From: Chrysemys picta bellii
Taxonomy: Eukaryota; Chordata; Testudines; Emydidae
Reading direction: 5' to 3'
NCBI RefSeq assembly: GCF_011386835.1
Contig: NC_088800.1
Span: 20,450,572-20,514,571 of the forward strand
DNA: 64,000 nucleotides
Both the position numbers and the translations under genes were made by a program. This document shows, one piece after another, positions 11,208-24,385 of this stretch. The notes beneath the pieces were generated by a model. The model did no database searches, was not told where the DNA came from, and worked only from the letters and a program-made list of their open reading frames with translations. How positions within the stretch are numbered: position 1 is the first letter of the stretch; every line of letters starts with the position of its first letter.

Positions 11208-12085
11208 AACATGTTTTGTTCCAAACATCCATTCTTGTCAGGCACATTGTTCAATAAAGTTCATTGAATCTCTAGGTCTCACATCTGTCACATCCTCTCC
11301 CCCCCCCCTTGAGAGGTTTCATAAAATCTCAGCCTGTGGCAGTACATTGATACAATGAACCCCAAAGATACTTAAATTGAATGCAGTAAGGTCTCCCAAG
11401 GATAGGGCAGGAAATTGCTGTCCCTCACACTTGCATGGGGGAGAGCAGCTGCTGCTGCCAGGCTGCTACTTCCGCCGTTCCTTAGGTGAGGGGATTGGGC
11501 AGACAGGTGTGGGGAGAAGGTGGAACCAAAGCTCCAATTCACCATGCCTCACATACTCATCCAGTGCACTGGCCTGTGCAAGTGAGCCAGTGTGGAGAGA
11601 GAAGTAAACTGTGCCAAGGAAAAGGCTAGGGGAAGGTTTTAGGTGTGTCTGGTGCAAGGAGGAAGCAGGAAAAGAACTCGGACTTTCAGAGTGTCAATTC
11701 ATTCCCTATCCTGTCCCTTACTCAGGCTGGTTTGCAAAATGCCAATGCAGCCCACAGTAAGCACTTGCCAACTGATACCACATAGTTACCACAGTAATCT
11801 TCTGAGTTTCTGTCCAGTTCCTAGCTATAAAAATGGAGATATTTGAGGTACTGTGCTACTGTGTCACAGCTGTTGGCTAATGCTGACTTTTTATAATCCC
11901 TATATAATACCACATACCTACTTTACTCCTTATGCATCTGTGTATGTATGGGTGGGTTTAGCCCTAAATGTTGTGTCCTGCAAGATGGGAAAGCAGAATT
12001 ATAGATGTCACCATCAGAAAGTCAACATTTACCAGCCATTCTCAAACAATGCTGTCTGGGACATAGCGCTGCTTTCCCACACTTA

Positions 12086-12381
12086 GGGCTGGTCCCCACT
12101 TAGTCCGGACTTCGGACTAAGGTACGCAAATTCAGCTACGTTAATAACGTAGCTGAATTCGAAGTACCTTAGTCCGGACTTACCGCGGTCCAGACGCGGC
12201 CGGAAGTCTCCCCCCATCGACGCCGCGTACTCCTCTCGGCGAGCTGGAGTACCGGCGCCGACTGTGAGCACTTCCGGGATCGATCCGGGATCGATTTATC
12301 GCGTCTTAACCAGACGCGATAAATCGATCCCAGAACATCGATGGCGTGCCGCCGGACCAGCCGGTAAGTGAAGACTAGTCC
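12086..12381 (+). mobile_element. Non-autonomous TIR element, copy A (TTA-flanked)
   Basis: The ends GGGCTGGTCCCCACTTA and (reverse complement) GGACTAGTCTTCACTTA form an imperfect 17-bp inverted repeat. Both sides are bordered by TTA (12083-12085 and 12382-12384), a duplication typical of PIF/Harbinger elements. The interior contains two palindromes: one around 'attcagctacg' (about 12110-12180), and a perfect 20-bp one, 12287-12306 against 12312-12331. A second copy in opposite orientation is at 48077-48352. No open frame for a transposase is present. Confidence 0.75.
12287..12331. repeat. Perfect 20-bp hairpin with 5-nt loop
   Basis: gggatcgatttatcgcgtct is followed, after taacc, by its exact reverse complement. 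It is internal to the TIR element and includes CpG-containing 'cgcg' steps. The element's other copy retains a diverged version of this hairpin. Confidence 0.95.
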
Positions 12382-12525
12382 TTAGTGTTATCCAAGTTCT
12401 TCTCTAATCTATGTTGTGATGGAAGGTAAATGTTAACTTTTAATGGAGAACACTGTATGAGTTGTGTATTACAGAAAATCATTATTATAACCTATTAATC
12501 TACTTTTGTAACTCTTTCATTTCAG

Positions 12526-12666
12526 TGGTCTTGCCAGTTAATTTCACTGACTATTGCCAGCTATTCAGACATCTCTGTCTTAATGGGCGCTGTATTCCAA
12601 CTCCTGGGAGCTACCGCTGCGAGTGCAACAAAGGATTCCAGCTGGATGTCAGAGGGGAGTGCATTG
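12526..12666 (+). CDS. FBN1: FBN1 exon 11: EGF4 (non-calcium-binding)
   Basis: Encodes 47 residues starting [11 protein letters not shown]. All six EGF cysteines are present, but the domain lacks the D-x-D-E calcium motif before the first cysteine, so it is a plain EGF domain, as in human fibrillin-1. An N-glycosylation sequon (NFT) sits just before the domain, where the human protein has NVT. The core [14 protein letters not shown] and KGFQLD are unchanged from human. The acceptor is tttcag and the donor gtatgg. Confidence 0.95.
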
Positions 12667-13647
12667 GTATGGGATTTTCCTTATGCTCTGTAAATCAGAC
12701 AGTGATAATTGTATTAAACTGTTTTCCTGTCCCATACGATATAAAGACCTTCATTCATTTCTTATTAAAACAAAACAACAAACAAACAAAAAAGCAAAGG
12801 CAGGCTCCATGTTTATAATGGCTGTAACACTTAATTTGATTTCAAATGTAAACGCATATTTATAATAGTTTTACCTCTAGCGTATTGCATGTAAAAACAA
12901 ATAAACCTTGTGATAAATTAAGTTCTAATTATTTTAAGTATGCAAAATTAAGCACATTTTTTTTTAGAAATATAATGTGGTTGATTGTGCTTAAAACGTA
13001 ATCAGTTTAAAGAGTTGCCTGGAGCTTAAATGTGCAATTTACAATCACAGATTAAAGTAACATTTATAAAAATAGGGTCAGATCTTGTAGTCCTTACTAA
13101 AGCAAAATGCCTAGTGACTTCAATTACTATTGATTTTTTTATTTTACCCAAATAAGCAATGAATAAGGGAGGCTTTAGCTCACTGTAAAGTGAAGGTTAT
13201 TGTAAATAACAGAAAGTATAGATTTAATATATCTGCTACTAATAACCACATATATAACAGTGTGTTTACACGAGTCCTTTTGCATTTGTCTATGACTAGC
13301 AACCTGATTTAGAACCTGCAATTCTAGAGGTTAGTCCAAATACTTTTAAAATGTAAATGCAGAAATTTACATTGAGGCTTGCTCAGTTTATTTGAAGCTA
13401 TAACATTTATCTGGGAAATATTGTTTGATAGTATCCAGTACCTGCCTAGAACTTTTTGAATATGAAATGCTACGTAACATAGAATTACATTGATGAGAAA
13501 AAATATTCCTAATGTTTGAGTATTGCATAATAGAGTTTATAAAAAAAAAATGTTTTGCTCATGTAAAATAAACTAATAAAATAGCCCTCAGGCCTGAATA
13601 CCTGCCAAGCAATGTCTTACTAAAAATATACTGTCTGTATTTTACAG
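12667..13647 (+). other. FBN1: Intron 11 (981 bp)
   Basis: AT-rich, with short A-rich tracts (around 12770-12800 and 13538-13550). I recognise no transposon or conserved element. Confidence 0.85.
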
Positions 13648-13767
13648 ATGTTGATGAATGTGAGAAGAATCCTTGTATTAGTGGAGACTGTATAAATAAC
13701 CAAGGATCCTACATATGCCAGTGTCGTGCTGGATTTCAGAGCACACTAACTAGGACAGAGTGTCGAG
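13648..13767 (+). CDS. FBN1: FBN1 exon 12: cbEGF3
   Basis: Encodes a 40-residue calcium-binding EGF domain starting DVDECEKNPC and ending TRTECR, with six cysteines and calcium ligands D-V-D-E, Asn (CINN) and Tyr (SYIC). The first loop (ECEKNPC) is short, as in human FBN1. The acceptor is tttacag and the donor gtgaag, the latter weaker at +4 than most donors here. Confidence 0.95.
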
Positions 13768-13929
13768 GTGAAGTACAGTATTATATACCCAGATGTACTC
13801 CTGTATGCACACTAAGGAGGGAAAATATTTGTTGTTCTTAAGCAAAATTAAACATATGCATTTAATAAGAACTTTTAAAAATAAATTAAATGCTTGAGTA
13901 AAAAATATTCTTTCAAAAAGGCTGACCCA

Positions 13930-14000
13930 AACTTACCTGATGGTTGAGTTGGTAGCGCAAAGTACTAACTCTCAGAGGAGGCCAGGACTATGAAAAGACA
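13930..14000 (+). repeat. Possible tRNA-derived SINE relic
   Basis: The sequence tggttgagttggtagcg resembles a tRNA A-box/D-arm. About 35 bp on, 'ggccaggactatga' could be a decayed B-box. There is no cloverleaf, so it is not a functional tRNA. Confidence 0.3.
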
Positions 14001-14914
14001 TTTGGGCTTGGGAGGAATCTATCTGGCAGCACTACCTCTGAGATGCAAGATTCTTTTTTCACCGTTCTCAGACATTCCTGGTCAGTGATGGGATGTGAAT
14101 TTGGCTTTAAAGGTGGATCTGTTCCCTTGCTAGTTAACTGATAATGAGACACTTCTACTGAGAGAGCATTTGACTACTCTTTGAGGGCACGATTGGGATG
14201 TATTAGAGGAAGAGAGCCTTGCAGATAAAATAGGGTGAGTTTTAATGCTCAAGACCCAGATTTGCCTTCATCATATTTCCCTCTCTGTACAGAGAAGAGG
14301 ATTCCCTAGCCATACACCCACTCTGAAGTAGAGTGCGGCAATGGAGATGACCGAAACCAAAAAGAAAAATGGGAAGGTCTCAAATTCTCCTCAGCCTTCA
14401 ACGAGTAGCTTTTAATGCCTACTGAAAAGTTCTCATGAAGTGGAAGCCTTTTTTTCTTTATATTAATCTAAAATTATTACCTGGGGTAAGAATCTGCCTC
14501 ATCAACTTCATTTTCACAAGAGTCCTGTGAACTGATTCTTCAACAAACCAATAGAGTACATTTAGTGACCATGTTGAATGACGTTACAAGGAGACACAAG
14601 TGAATTCACGTAAAGTGCAGTTCTGCTCCAAAAGGTGACTGGATGGGATCCTTGCCACCCCTCCAGCCCTTTTGCTACTACAGTAGGATTAGACTTCCAA
14701 GAGGTGGAATCCCTACGAACAGACTCAATAATTAAACCCAGAAGGGGATTGTGAGCAGTCATTACAGAACCATTACAGAAGGCTGCAGTGACTGTTTTTA
14801 GGGTGAACTATTGTATTCCTTTCTGGGAGGCCAGGGTTGGGTGTCCATTCTCCTGTCTCTTAACCCCATACATGGCTAAGCAAAGACCGGTTGCTGACGA
14901 AAATTGGGGAGGTA

Positions 14915-15211
14915 GGCTATGTCTAAACTAAAAACGCTACAATGGCACAGCTACAAATGTGCCACTGTAGTGCTTCAATGTAGACACTTAACAGTGCGAC
15001 AGGATGGATTCTCCCACCACTGTAGGTTGTCCACCTCCCCAAGAGGCAGTAGCTAGGCCAATGGAAGAATTTTTCCTACAGCTTCTGTCACCCTAGGACT
15101 ATCTACACCGGGGGGTTAGCTCAGCTTAACTGTGTCTCTCAGGGGTGTGGATTTTTCATGCCCCTGAAAAGATGTAGCTGTGCAGTGTAACTTTTCAGTG
15201 TAGACCAGCTC
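14915..15211. mobile_element. Non-autonomous TIR element
   Basis: The left end ggctatgtctaaact and the reverse complement of the right end gagctggtctacact form a diverged inverted repeat. A TTA follows on the right and GTA precedes on the left. Termini resemble those at 12086 and 48077, but the interior (cacagctac..., a run of short inverted motifs) is different. Confidence 0.55.
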
Positions 15212-17109
15212 TTAGTGTACTCTACATTCTGCAATAGGAAAGACCAAATGAAGAAGTGAAGATAATTACCAAAAGCAGTGGTGCCTAAGCCAGCAATTTA
15301 TTATATATGGCATGGGTGAACCTTAGCACCTAATGAGGTCAGAATTGGATACTCTTAACACGATTACACATAGGAGCCTCAAGAAGAAGTAAGTCAGGGC
15401 TCTTATGCTTGGTTAAAGATATATTATCGGACACTCAAAAGAAAGCAAAATTCAGAAATCCCAGTGGGATTAGGGGATCAGAGACGGAAGCAAAGAATTA
15501 AAAAACAAAGCCCAGAGAAAACATCTGCAAGCAGTCCTAGCAGTGAGGCTCGTGCCCACGTGCCTCGTTGCCAGAAAGCTTGAAAAGAAAGCCATCAGCA
15601 CTGGTGTGGGATTTCCCTTTCTGACTCAAAAGGACAGCAGCAGTACAAATGGCTGTCTGCAGAACAGTCGGGCATGCAGAAAAAGTGCCAATGATGTGCA
15701 CTTATAGGAATATCTGACCTAAGTGTCTGCCAAACAGCCATGCCAATAGTGTGAGACAATCACATTATGTCGCTCAGTCAATCGGTTAGTGAAGCAATGG
15801 TGAAGTTGGACTTCAGGGGATGAATTTAGTCATGAGTCATGTTTGTTAAACTGTTTTAATTTGATTGGCTGTGAATCATTAAACACATAAATGTCTAAAA
15901 CCTGGTGGCCATTGCAGTTAATGTGTGGTCACTTAACAGGCCCTTTGCAATTCATCACAGCTCTGCTTGTCTAGCTGCAGTTTTAAAATATGCTAAAACA
16001 GGCAGAGCCACATCTATACGAAGGACTTTAAGGAACAGTAATTCAAAAGTGTGTTTGTCAGAGTGTCTGAAAAAACAGCATTTACGCTTACAACGGACAA
16101 CTGCACGTGCAAGTGCCTGTTCAGCCTGCACCTACATATGTGAGTTTGTACAGTTGCATGTACGCCTTTGCAGGTGCAGCCCTTTCTGAAAAGTCCTAAG
16201 TAATTACAGGACATTTATAGATTCCTAATTCTGAGGTACCATGGAATGAATCTGTGACAGATACGATAATATCCTGCCCAAACCTTATGGAATGAAGATA
16301 AATATGATTGAATTAGATTCAGTGCCTTTGGGTATCTTGTATTAAACATGCAATTGTTTGTGTTGTGTGGTTTTATGTAACTTAAGATGTGCTAATGTAA
16401 TTCCTCTGGTTATCAGCCCTTTGGAGAAGTTTGCATCCAATTCAAACTGGATTCTCCAGGGACCAACACACAAAGAAAGGATTTTTTGATTAAATAGTCT
16501 GGTTTTAAACAGGCTCCAGGCTTCTTCCTGATCCAGCAAATGGACAGGACCTCTGGTGCACAGAGGGCCCCAATCCTTAGAAGGACTGGGCCTATGGAGG
16601 GCCCCATAAGACTGTGTGCTTGTTCTGAGCTGAGGTTGTGATGAACTTGAAACCACAGGAAACCCCTTGGTGGGATTTGAAGGACTTCTTCTGCTAGAGC
16701 CCATTTTAGGGTTGGGGTGATCTCTGGTAGGCTTATTAGCATGCATATTGATTATTCTGTTGTTTTCTCTGTAGTTCTTTTACCATAAGAATACAATAGG
16801 CGTGCACAGGAACTGCTGTGCTTATAATGGTGGACAATTAGTCTATTGTTAGTCTCCAAAGAGAAAGTAAGCAGGCTTGCTTAGGTAGAGTTGCTTGCTT
16901 GGATATGACAGTATTGTCAGGGGCTGTGCGGCCTGGAACTACCCTGGCAAGAAGGGAGTGAGGTGCATGTCTCTACTCAGAAGAGGGGACAGCCAGGGGA
17001 ACCTGAAGCCTAGAGTGGGTGCCCTTGTGGGACCATAGATTTGGGACACAGGTGCAGTTGCCTTAAATTATGACAGAGTCCCACTGATGTAATTATTAAA
17101 CATAGCATG

Positions 17110-17212
17110 CCAGATCCCACAGTACTTACTCAACTATTACTCAGTCACATTCCCAAGAACTTCAGTGGGAGTTTGACTGAGTAAACTCTGAGTAAAAATC
17201 AGTGAGGATCTC
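17110..17212. repeat. Palindromic MITE-like relic
   Basis: The halves 'ttactcaactattactcag' and 'ctgagtaaactctgagtaa' are inverted around a central 'acttcagtggg' core. The same core recurs in several small palindromes across the window. Confidence 0.45.
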
Positions 17213-18877
17213 AAACTTGGGCCCAGTAAAGAGATTTTCCTGAATAAAGTTAACAGCTCTGTGATTAATGATTAAAACCTAGAGAACTTAATTTAGTGAC
17301 ATAAGGAGGCAAGTAAAATAGCATTGAAAAACTATAAGAAATGTTACCAGGATTAACCGTAAGAGGCATGTGTATCTGGGAGTCAGAGAGCCAAAAACTG
17401 GTTTTCTAACTTCATCATGTTGTTATGCTGTAAACTTTCAAAGACAAAGAGAAGATGGGTCATGCATGGAAAGGTTAGAAGTTAAAGAACATGCACAGCT
17501 CCTTCAGGTGAAAGGCAGCTTTGTGGTTGCTAATAGTTCTGAAAAGAAAAATCAACAACAATGTTATAATTAAAAACTACAAATGGAACAAAACATAGTG
17601 TTGGGTCTACTGCCCGCCATCTGCTTATAGGGAACAACAAAACTGCAAAGATTATTTTCTTCACCACGAGTCAGATAGCAGCAGGTAAATAAAAGTGAAG
17701 ATCCTTAAGAACCTGCCATTATAATTACCTGAGACCAAGCCCCACACTCAACTTTGTACCAGGAGGCTGAAGGAAGGGGCCCAAGGGGCAGGAAAATTCC
17801 ACTTGCCTCATTTCCTGTCCATCACCCCTGTCACTCTGAGGGGAGGCTTCCCAAGGAATCATGGGGAATGGGATCTGCTGAGGCAGAAACTGTCCATGTG
17901 ATGATTCTTACCTCTGCTGGTACCGCCATTCCTTGGCAGCCCAACCGTTGACCGGGTTCCCTCTACAGGTGCTCAGTGAAGATAGGTTGCCATGGAAGGG
18001 AACTGTGGATTTTAAGCACCATTAATTCTGCCTCAGATACCAACATAGTTAGCAAGGGACATGAGTCTGGAGTGCAGTCTGTTCTCTGCTCATCCCCAAA
18101 CCCTAGCAGAGCCCTTTTGGTCCTGAACACCTATTGAGGGGCATCTGCAGCATGTCTGGGGAAATGGAGACTGACTGGGTAGTGGAGAAGGCATCTGCAC
18201 GAGCTGGTTGAGATCTTTGTGCACAGAGTCCCCTGAGTGTAAGAATCTCTGGGAGATGATCCAGCCCTTGATGAAGAACACTGAGCAATCTAAAAAATGT
18301 CTAGACAGTCTGTCTCAGCATCTCCTCCCCCCTCATTTGGGAGAGAGGGAGAGTTGCCAGCCTTGTGTGGTATCACTAGGCAGGTCCTCCAAGATCTTGC
18401 CAAGGGCCTCCAGCAGAGAGAGGGAAATGAGGATCTGATGTTTTAAATATAAAAATGAGCAGAAAACACATTTTGGGGGTGGGAAAGTCTCAAAATTTCC
18501 CACTATATTCCTATTTCATACAGCAGCACCAAAGGACAAAAAGCCTTTGGTTTTATTTAATCTTTCACTTTTAGTAAGTTTAGATTTTAATGAAAACCCT
18601 TTTTGTAAGGAACTGAAATGCAGAAATCCACATAGAAACAATTAGAAGGAGCCTGAACCCTATTTTAGTAAGTTACACTCTAGTGTTTTCTGAACTAAGA
18701 CTCAGTTCCTACTACAAATTGAAATTTCTTTCAAACTGATCATTTGATACTCTTTCTACCTTCTTAATGTTCAGTTATGCAAATCAAACTTTTCCAGGCA
18801 AAGGTAATTTTTACATAGAGTCGAAAAACTGGAAAAGAAATCACACTTATAGTTTTGGTTTTTTGCTTGGCTTTCAG

Positions 18878-19003
18878 ATATCGATGAATGTTTACAGAAT
18901 GGCCGGATCTGTAATAATGGACGGTGCATAAACACAGATGGCAGTTTTCACTGTGTTTGCAATGCTGGCTTTCATGTGGCAGTTGATGGAAAAAACTGTG
19001 AAG
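18878..19003 (+). CDS. FBN1: FBN1 exon 13: cbEGF4
   Basis: Encodes 42 residues starting [17 protein letters not shown] and ending GKNCE, a complete cbEGF domain with six cysteines, Asn in CINTDG and Phe in the aromatic position. Nearly identical to human FBN1, with one visible change in the last loop (HVTRDG to HVAVDG). The acceptor is ctttcag and the donor gtaaga. Confidence 0.95.
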
Positions 19004-21358
19004 GTAAGAGTTTTTTCTGAAGTTATTTCCCATCGGTAATTACAATTCCAAGAGATTACTCACTTTAAAAAATAATAAAAAGTCTTTGGGGTGGAGGGAG
19101 AGAAGGAGCTGGGAATCAAATTTCTAAATACCTTTTCCTGTGTCTGGGAGGGCAAGTAAACCATCCTTTGCAGCCAGTTCTGGAGCCGTGGCTTGGCAAT
19201 CGGTAACAGGATGTCTGTCCAGCAAAAGAAATAGTACATACCACTATCACAAAATGTAGAGTTCCTTTGATGGGAGTGGTATGTTTTAGAGGGGAGAATA
19301 AGTCACATGCTGCATGATCTTATTGTGAGATTAACAGCATGCTTTAGTGGGACCTTATTGGGCGACTAGCAATGTGCTTTATGTGGATTTAGTTTGGTCC
19401 AACCTGGAAAAAAACTAGTTGTTTCAAAATTTGAAAATGTGAACTTAACTGTGTTCCTACCTCATAGACCTATAGTGAAAAAAAATGAAGAATGTTCTTT
19501 ATCATGCTTCCCAAGGTCCTTGGGAGAGTTCCCAATGATCTATTCATACGTTAAAAGAATTTCAAGCACTGTTCTTAGAAATGTTTTTGGCAGAATATTA
19601 TCTCAGTGATTCAGCTCAAAGACTTAATGCCAAAATTCCTGGTTGGGATAGATACACAATTTTTTAAAAAATCATAAATAATTTTGGTCAGACTTAGCCT
19701 GTAAGTAAAAAGAAACCACGCTATGTCTAGGAGTATAATTTCTATCCAAGACAGCTGCAAAATTAAGGAAAACAGCATGATTCTGAATATATTGTAATGT
19801 CATTATGATCCAGTGATTTTATGTTAGTAGTGGTTTTGTTAATCCTTGGTAGAGACAGACATTTTAGGGATGTATATGTCCTGCTCCCTTTAGGTTTAAT
19901 TTAACACTATAGACTTCTTTTTAAACATCAAATATGTAACTACGTCATTTAAATATAAATGAAAATCCATTGTTACCCAAGGCCTGACTTCTTCCTTTCC
20001 CACTAAATTCCATGTGCTAATAAGAACCAGAGCACTAAATATGACAATCTGATAAAACATTTGTCATTCCATTAAGCATGTTGCCAGAATGTATCTGAGC
20101 ATTGTGTATTGCATCAACTTCTAAAATCATTGCATCTGCTGCACTGTAATGGGTCAAAGTTTGCTCTCGGGGGTGTACACATCCAGTTCTCATAAAAGAC
20201 AATGGGAATTGTGCTGCATATATATGATTATAAGTGTAGCCTTTTAGATTAGACTGATGACTAGTCCTGATCTTTGATAGATTTAATGGGCCCAGTTCAT
20301 TGCTGTCTTGCACCTTGCACACTCATTTATACCAGTGCAGAATAAATGCAGAGCGAGTATAAAATGTTACCAAGATATGAGAGAGCATTTTGTACTCACT
20401 TTGCATTGATGTGAATGATTGCAGAAGGTGCAGGACAGCAACGAATTGACCCCATTTATCTATCTTTTAATATCCAGATTAATACTTTACTATATGTAAG
20501 AGTTGTGCAGAATTTGTCTATTATATTTATAACTTGTGTGTCAGTATTAGCCAACAGATTGCTTGTTTTGAAATATTGAAAATAAATGTCAGCTAAAATG
20601 TTTTTTCTTCATATTACAACCTAGATATTTCTCAGACAATAGCAAAGTATCTTTTATGCCATACAGCTAGGTCACAGAGGATACCCTGGGCTTGTACAGT
20701 TCAAGGGTTAGTCAGCAAGTATTCTAATAGGCAACTTGTCACCTAAAGAAAGTGAAGTGATACTTTCATTTTAAATGGAAGCTGATGATCAGAATGTTAG
20801 CATCTGAAGAGAGCCCCGTTGCATTTTCCTGTGCAGGTTTGAGCAACATCATAGGGAATCTACGTAACACAAATCTGGGACTAATGGGGGTTAGAGAAGT
20901 TTTCACTTTTAACACAATCTTCTCCTCCACCCACCTGTAGGTAGTCTTATCTTAATAACAAAAGAAAAATTGTGATTACCTTTTAGCCTGGAGGTTGCCT
21001 ATAGTCAAGCTCTCGCATATCTGAAAACCCTACTTCCTCTTCACCAAGGGAGGTTTAAGGTCTCAATTTAAAAAACCAGGTGGCAGTTTCAAAGATTTCC
21101 AGAGTCTAAATGTCTTTTTTGTGCTTTTCAGTGATTTCAAACCTATTTCTTCATCTACAAATGATTCATTGCTATAAATAGGAGTAATCCTCCACAACGG
21201 ATTTTGGTTCCATCACCTGTTGATGTTCGCCATAGATTCACACAGCCACATGAGAGTTTGGTTTGGCTCATTTGTCTCATTATGTTGAGGAGGTAGTTAA
21301 CAGAAGTTCTTACTATTTCATCAGTGTGAACATTTGTATCCATTGTGTGCAATTTCAG
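19004..21358 (+). other. FBN1: Intron 13 (2,355 bp)
   Basis: AT-rich. Contains one long-armed palindromic MITE (20287-20454). I see nothing else I can name. Confidence 0.85.
20287..20454. mobile_element. Palindromic MITE (168 bp)
   Basis: The left arm, beginning tgggcccagttcattgctgt, and the reverse complement of the right arm, beginning tggggtcaattcgttgctgt, align for most of the element with small gaps. No coding capacity. The family resembles a group of palindromes I recall from turtle and other amniote introns. Confidence 0.7.
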
Positions 21359-21481
21359 ATATGGATGAATGTAGCATAAGGAACATGTGCCTTAATGGGA
21401 TGTGTATCAATGAAGACGGAAGCTTTAAGTGCATTTGTAAACCTGGTTTCCAGTTAGCATCTGATGGACGTTATTGCAATG
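21359..21481 (+). CDS. FBN1: FBN1 exon 14: cbEGF5
   Basis: Encodes 41 residues starting [16 protein letters not shown] and ending GRYCN. The calcium motif is D-M-D-E, with Asn in CINEDG and Phe before the fifth cysteine. It matches human FBN1 except the final residue (K to N). The acceptor is aatttcag and the donor gtgagt. Confidence 0.95.
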
Positions 21482-23059
21482 GTGAGTGTTTACAATAGTG
21501 ATTACAATAAATTAGTGCTTTCAGAGGGCATGTGATTCATATCTCTGTGACAGCTTAAAGAATCACTGAATTTCTTCCTACTCTTCCACCCCACACTGAC
21601 CCTTGAGACCAAGAAGGATTCAGCAAGTTTCCATCAAATAAGTTCTTTAATCAGTTGGAAAGGTCTGTCATGGACCAAGGCAATTTCTCCTCTCCACAGT
21701 GTTAGCAACTCTCCCAAATAATCAGTGGGGAAATGTTGCTTGAGCAAAGACTGAAGGATTTGACCCAATGACACTTCTAGTCTTTATCTATAACATCTTC
21801 TGCAGCTTGGCGCCCACATACTTTCCCTTTTCTTGTCTCTTCCTGTTCCTCTCTCCTTGGCCATCCAGACATCTTGACTCTCTGCCCTCCTTGGGTCTTT
21901 CTCACCCTCCTGTCTTTGTGCTTCCCACCCTGTACAGCACCTCCCAGCAGGGCTCAGCACCCTGGTTGGTGGAGACCTAGATGAGAGCACCACAGCAGCT
22001 TAATCTTTCCCCTTTGCTATGATAATTCAGCCTCACCCTCACTGGACAACAATGTAACATTCTATTTGCTCACTATGTCATCCTAGTTTCTGTCCTGTCC
22101 CTTAAGGAACTGGAAGTTTTCTGTGTATAAATCTCATATTTCAACAATTTTTATAGTCACAAAGCAGAAGTTGAAGCAAGGAATAAACAAATACTCAGCC
22201 AAGTCACTTAGTTTTTCTTTTTTTTAAATTATAAATCTTTTAGCTCTGGGGATCAAGTCAACAATACCCTAGGGTAAGTTTAAAAAAAACTCAGCTCATT
22301 GGAGTACACTTGAGCTTTTTTTTTTTTTTCCTGAAGAGCAGTAATAAAAATCATGGTTTTGATTTCAGTTAATACTGTTTTTTAAACAATCGTTAGTACA
22401 AAAGAGGAATGAATGTGAATCCATGTCTTAAAGTCTGGATTGGAACCACACCTCGTCTGAGAACTTGGACCCAGATCAGGTTCAACAGATCTCATAGAGC
22501 TCTGAAAAGCTAATACAATAATAATTTGACACCTCTCCTACTGAAGCTGCAAGGCAGATCTATCCAAAATTCAGGAAACTGGATGAGAGTTGCATGTTTC
22601 GTGCCAGAGAGCAGCTTATTCTTGTAGAGCCCATATGGCTGTTTGTTCAAGATGGTCATAGAAGAAACAACTCTCCACTAATTTCTCAAGCAAACATGTA
22701 ACTCCCCCCTCAGACACAAACACACACACCTCTGCCTCTGCCCAACTGTCTCCTCAGCCTTGGAGCTTAGTCACTGGCTGGGCCAACTGTAATTTACACA
22801 GATGTACAGCAATGCATTTTTTTTTTTGGTTCAGTTTTGTTTTGTTTTTTGAGAATGGTCACTCAGCCTCTTTGTGTGTTAGGGCGGCAGAGGGAAGGGT
22901 GATAAGGATGCAACTGAGAAGTAGAGGACTAAGAACTCGTCTTTTTCTGTGTCAGTGTCTGAATGGGCAGCAAGAGGAAATACAAACATGGGCAAGACAC
23001 TAACTGAAACTTAAAGCCCAGTGATAGTTGTCCTTGCCTCAGCACTGCTGTCTAGTGGC

Positions 23060-23285
23060 CAGGACCGGCTCCAGGGTTTTGGCCGCCCCAAGCAGCCAAA
23101 AAAGAAAAAAAAGCCGCGATCGCGATCTGCGGTGCCAATTCGGCGGAAGGTCATTCGCTCCGAGCGGGAGTGAAGGACCGTCCGCCGAATTGCCGCCGAA
23201 TAGCTGGACCTGCCGCCCCTCTCCGGAGTGGCCGCCCCAAGCACCTGCTTGCCAAGCTGATGCCACTAGCAGGGCCGGCTCCAGG
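23060..23285 (+). mobile_element. hAT-like fragment(s) with CAGGRCCGGCTCCAGG ends
   Basis: Begins CAGGACCGGCTCCAGG, and the same terminus in the same orientation recurs at 23270 (CAGGGCCGGCTCCAGG), so a first copy without its own right end abuts the start of a second. The GC-rich body has a 25-bp inverted repeat (23137-23161 with 23167-23191, three mismatches). I recall this family as common in reptiles. It has no transposase. Confidence 0.6.
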
Positions 23286-24385
23286 CTGCTCTCTAACATC
23301 ACTAGTAGTGTTGGCAGCCACCAGCAATACTATTCCTTCATCTCTGAAAGCAGATGTGGCCAGTAACACTCTATCTGCATCTGCCGTCATCCTAGAGTGA
23401 TGGGAAGCACTGCCAATGTTTCAGCTGATGAGGGTGCAGAATGGCAATGGAATGTGGGCTCATACACTAGGTGGGTGGAAGGTTGCGATGGCATACGGTC
23501 CCTGGCAGCATCTGCAGCAGAACACCAGTGTCACTGGCACAAAGTTTGACATGTGGTGCCACCAGCAACCTGAGCCCCTCACAGGGACTTATCCCAAAAG
23601 CCCTCATTGACTTTCACTTTCGGCATAACCATCTTAATGTTTTTAAAATGTATTTCTGCAAGGAAATGGCATAGATCAAAAGTTCAGTAGATAAATTGAC
23701 TCATGGTCTTAAAAAATGAACCTGTGATTCTCTGCTTCCCCAACCTCATTTGTGTGCCTGAGGGCCAAACAGCAGTGAGGATCCAGACAAAAAGGTATTC
23801 CTGGCCCAGAGAAATGTTAGTTCTGTGCATCAAAGGGAAAAGGTTTGAAAATTATCCAAAATTGCAGGCAACTCAAATGATTCCTGCTGAAAGCTGGAAC
23901 AGATTTTGCAATAAAATAGCGGGTTTCCCCCATTACCTTTCAACACTCATAGTAAGCCTTGGGCTCTAAGAATGAGCACATAAATAGCCAGGAAAGGTGA
24001 GATTGTTATTTGGTCAAAATCCATTTTCACTTTGCTTTCAACTTTATATTCACCTCAACTATCCCTCCTCCCCACCTCCAACCACAGACCTTCCTAAAAT
24101 AACACTTATTAGCTCCCAGAAATACTTTGTGGCTAAAATTAACATAATTCCCTATTCAACTTCTGTCATCACATTAACAGTTACGTGTGTTTAAAAAAAA
24201 CAACAACTATGTTTCATGACTTTCCCTGTGGATTTTATTGCATCCTCATTCACTCCTCTTTGTATACACCATTACAGAGTAAATGGTTTCTTTCTGACTA
24301 AAAAGTAGTATTTTCAGTAAGTAAGCTTTGAGTGCCAGATTTTTGCACTGCATGCACCTACACAAACACATGTAATTGCAATCCT

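Larger units (their letters stand above)
9940..12525 (+). other. FBN1: Intron 10 (2,586 bp)
   Basis: Holds a near-perfect 80-bp fold-back repeat (11036-11207) and a palindrome-rich TIR element (12086-12381). The stretch 10200-10960 looks like an old dispersed repeat, possibly retroelement-derived, but I cannot classify it. Nothing was recognised at 11220-12080. Confidence 0.8.
13768..18877 (+). other. FBN1: Intron 12 (5,110 bp)
   Basis: Holds a weak tRNA-like SINE relic near 13930, a TIR element (14915-15211) and a palindromic MITE-like stretch (17110-17212). The rest (15220-17100 and 17220-18870) shows no feature I can name. Open frames there are short and unsupported. Confidence 0.8.

Noticed and set aside
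13928..14000. Possible tRNA gene
   Set aside because: There is a passable A-box, but no matching acceptor stem, anticodon arm or proper B-box. At most a SINE relic.
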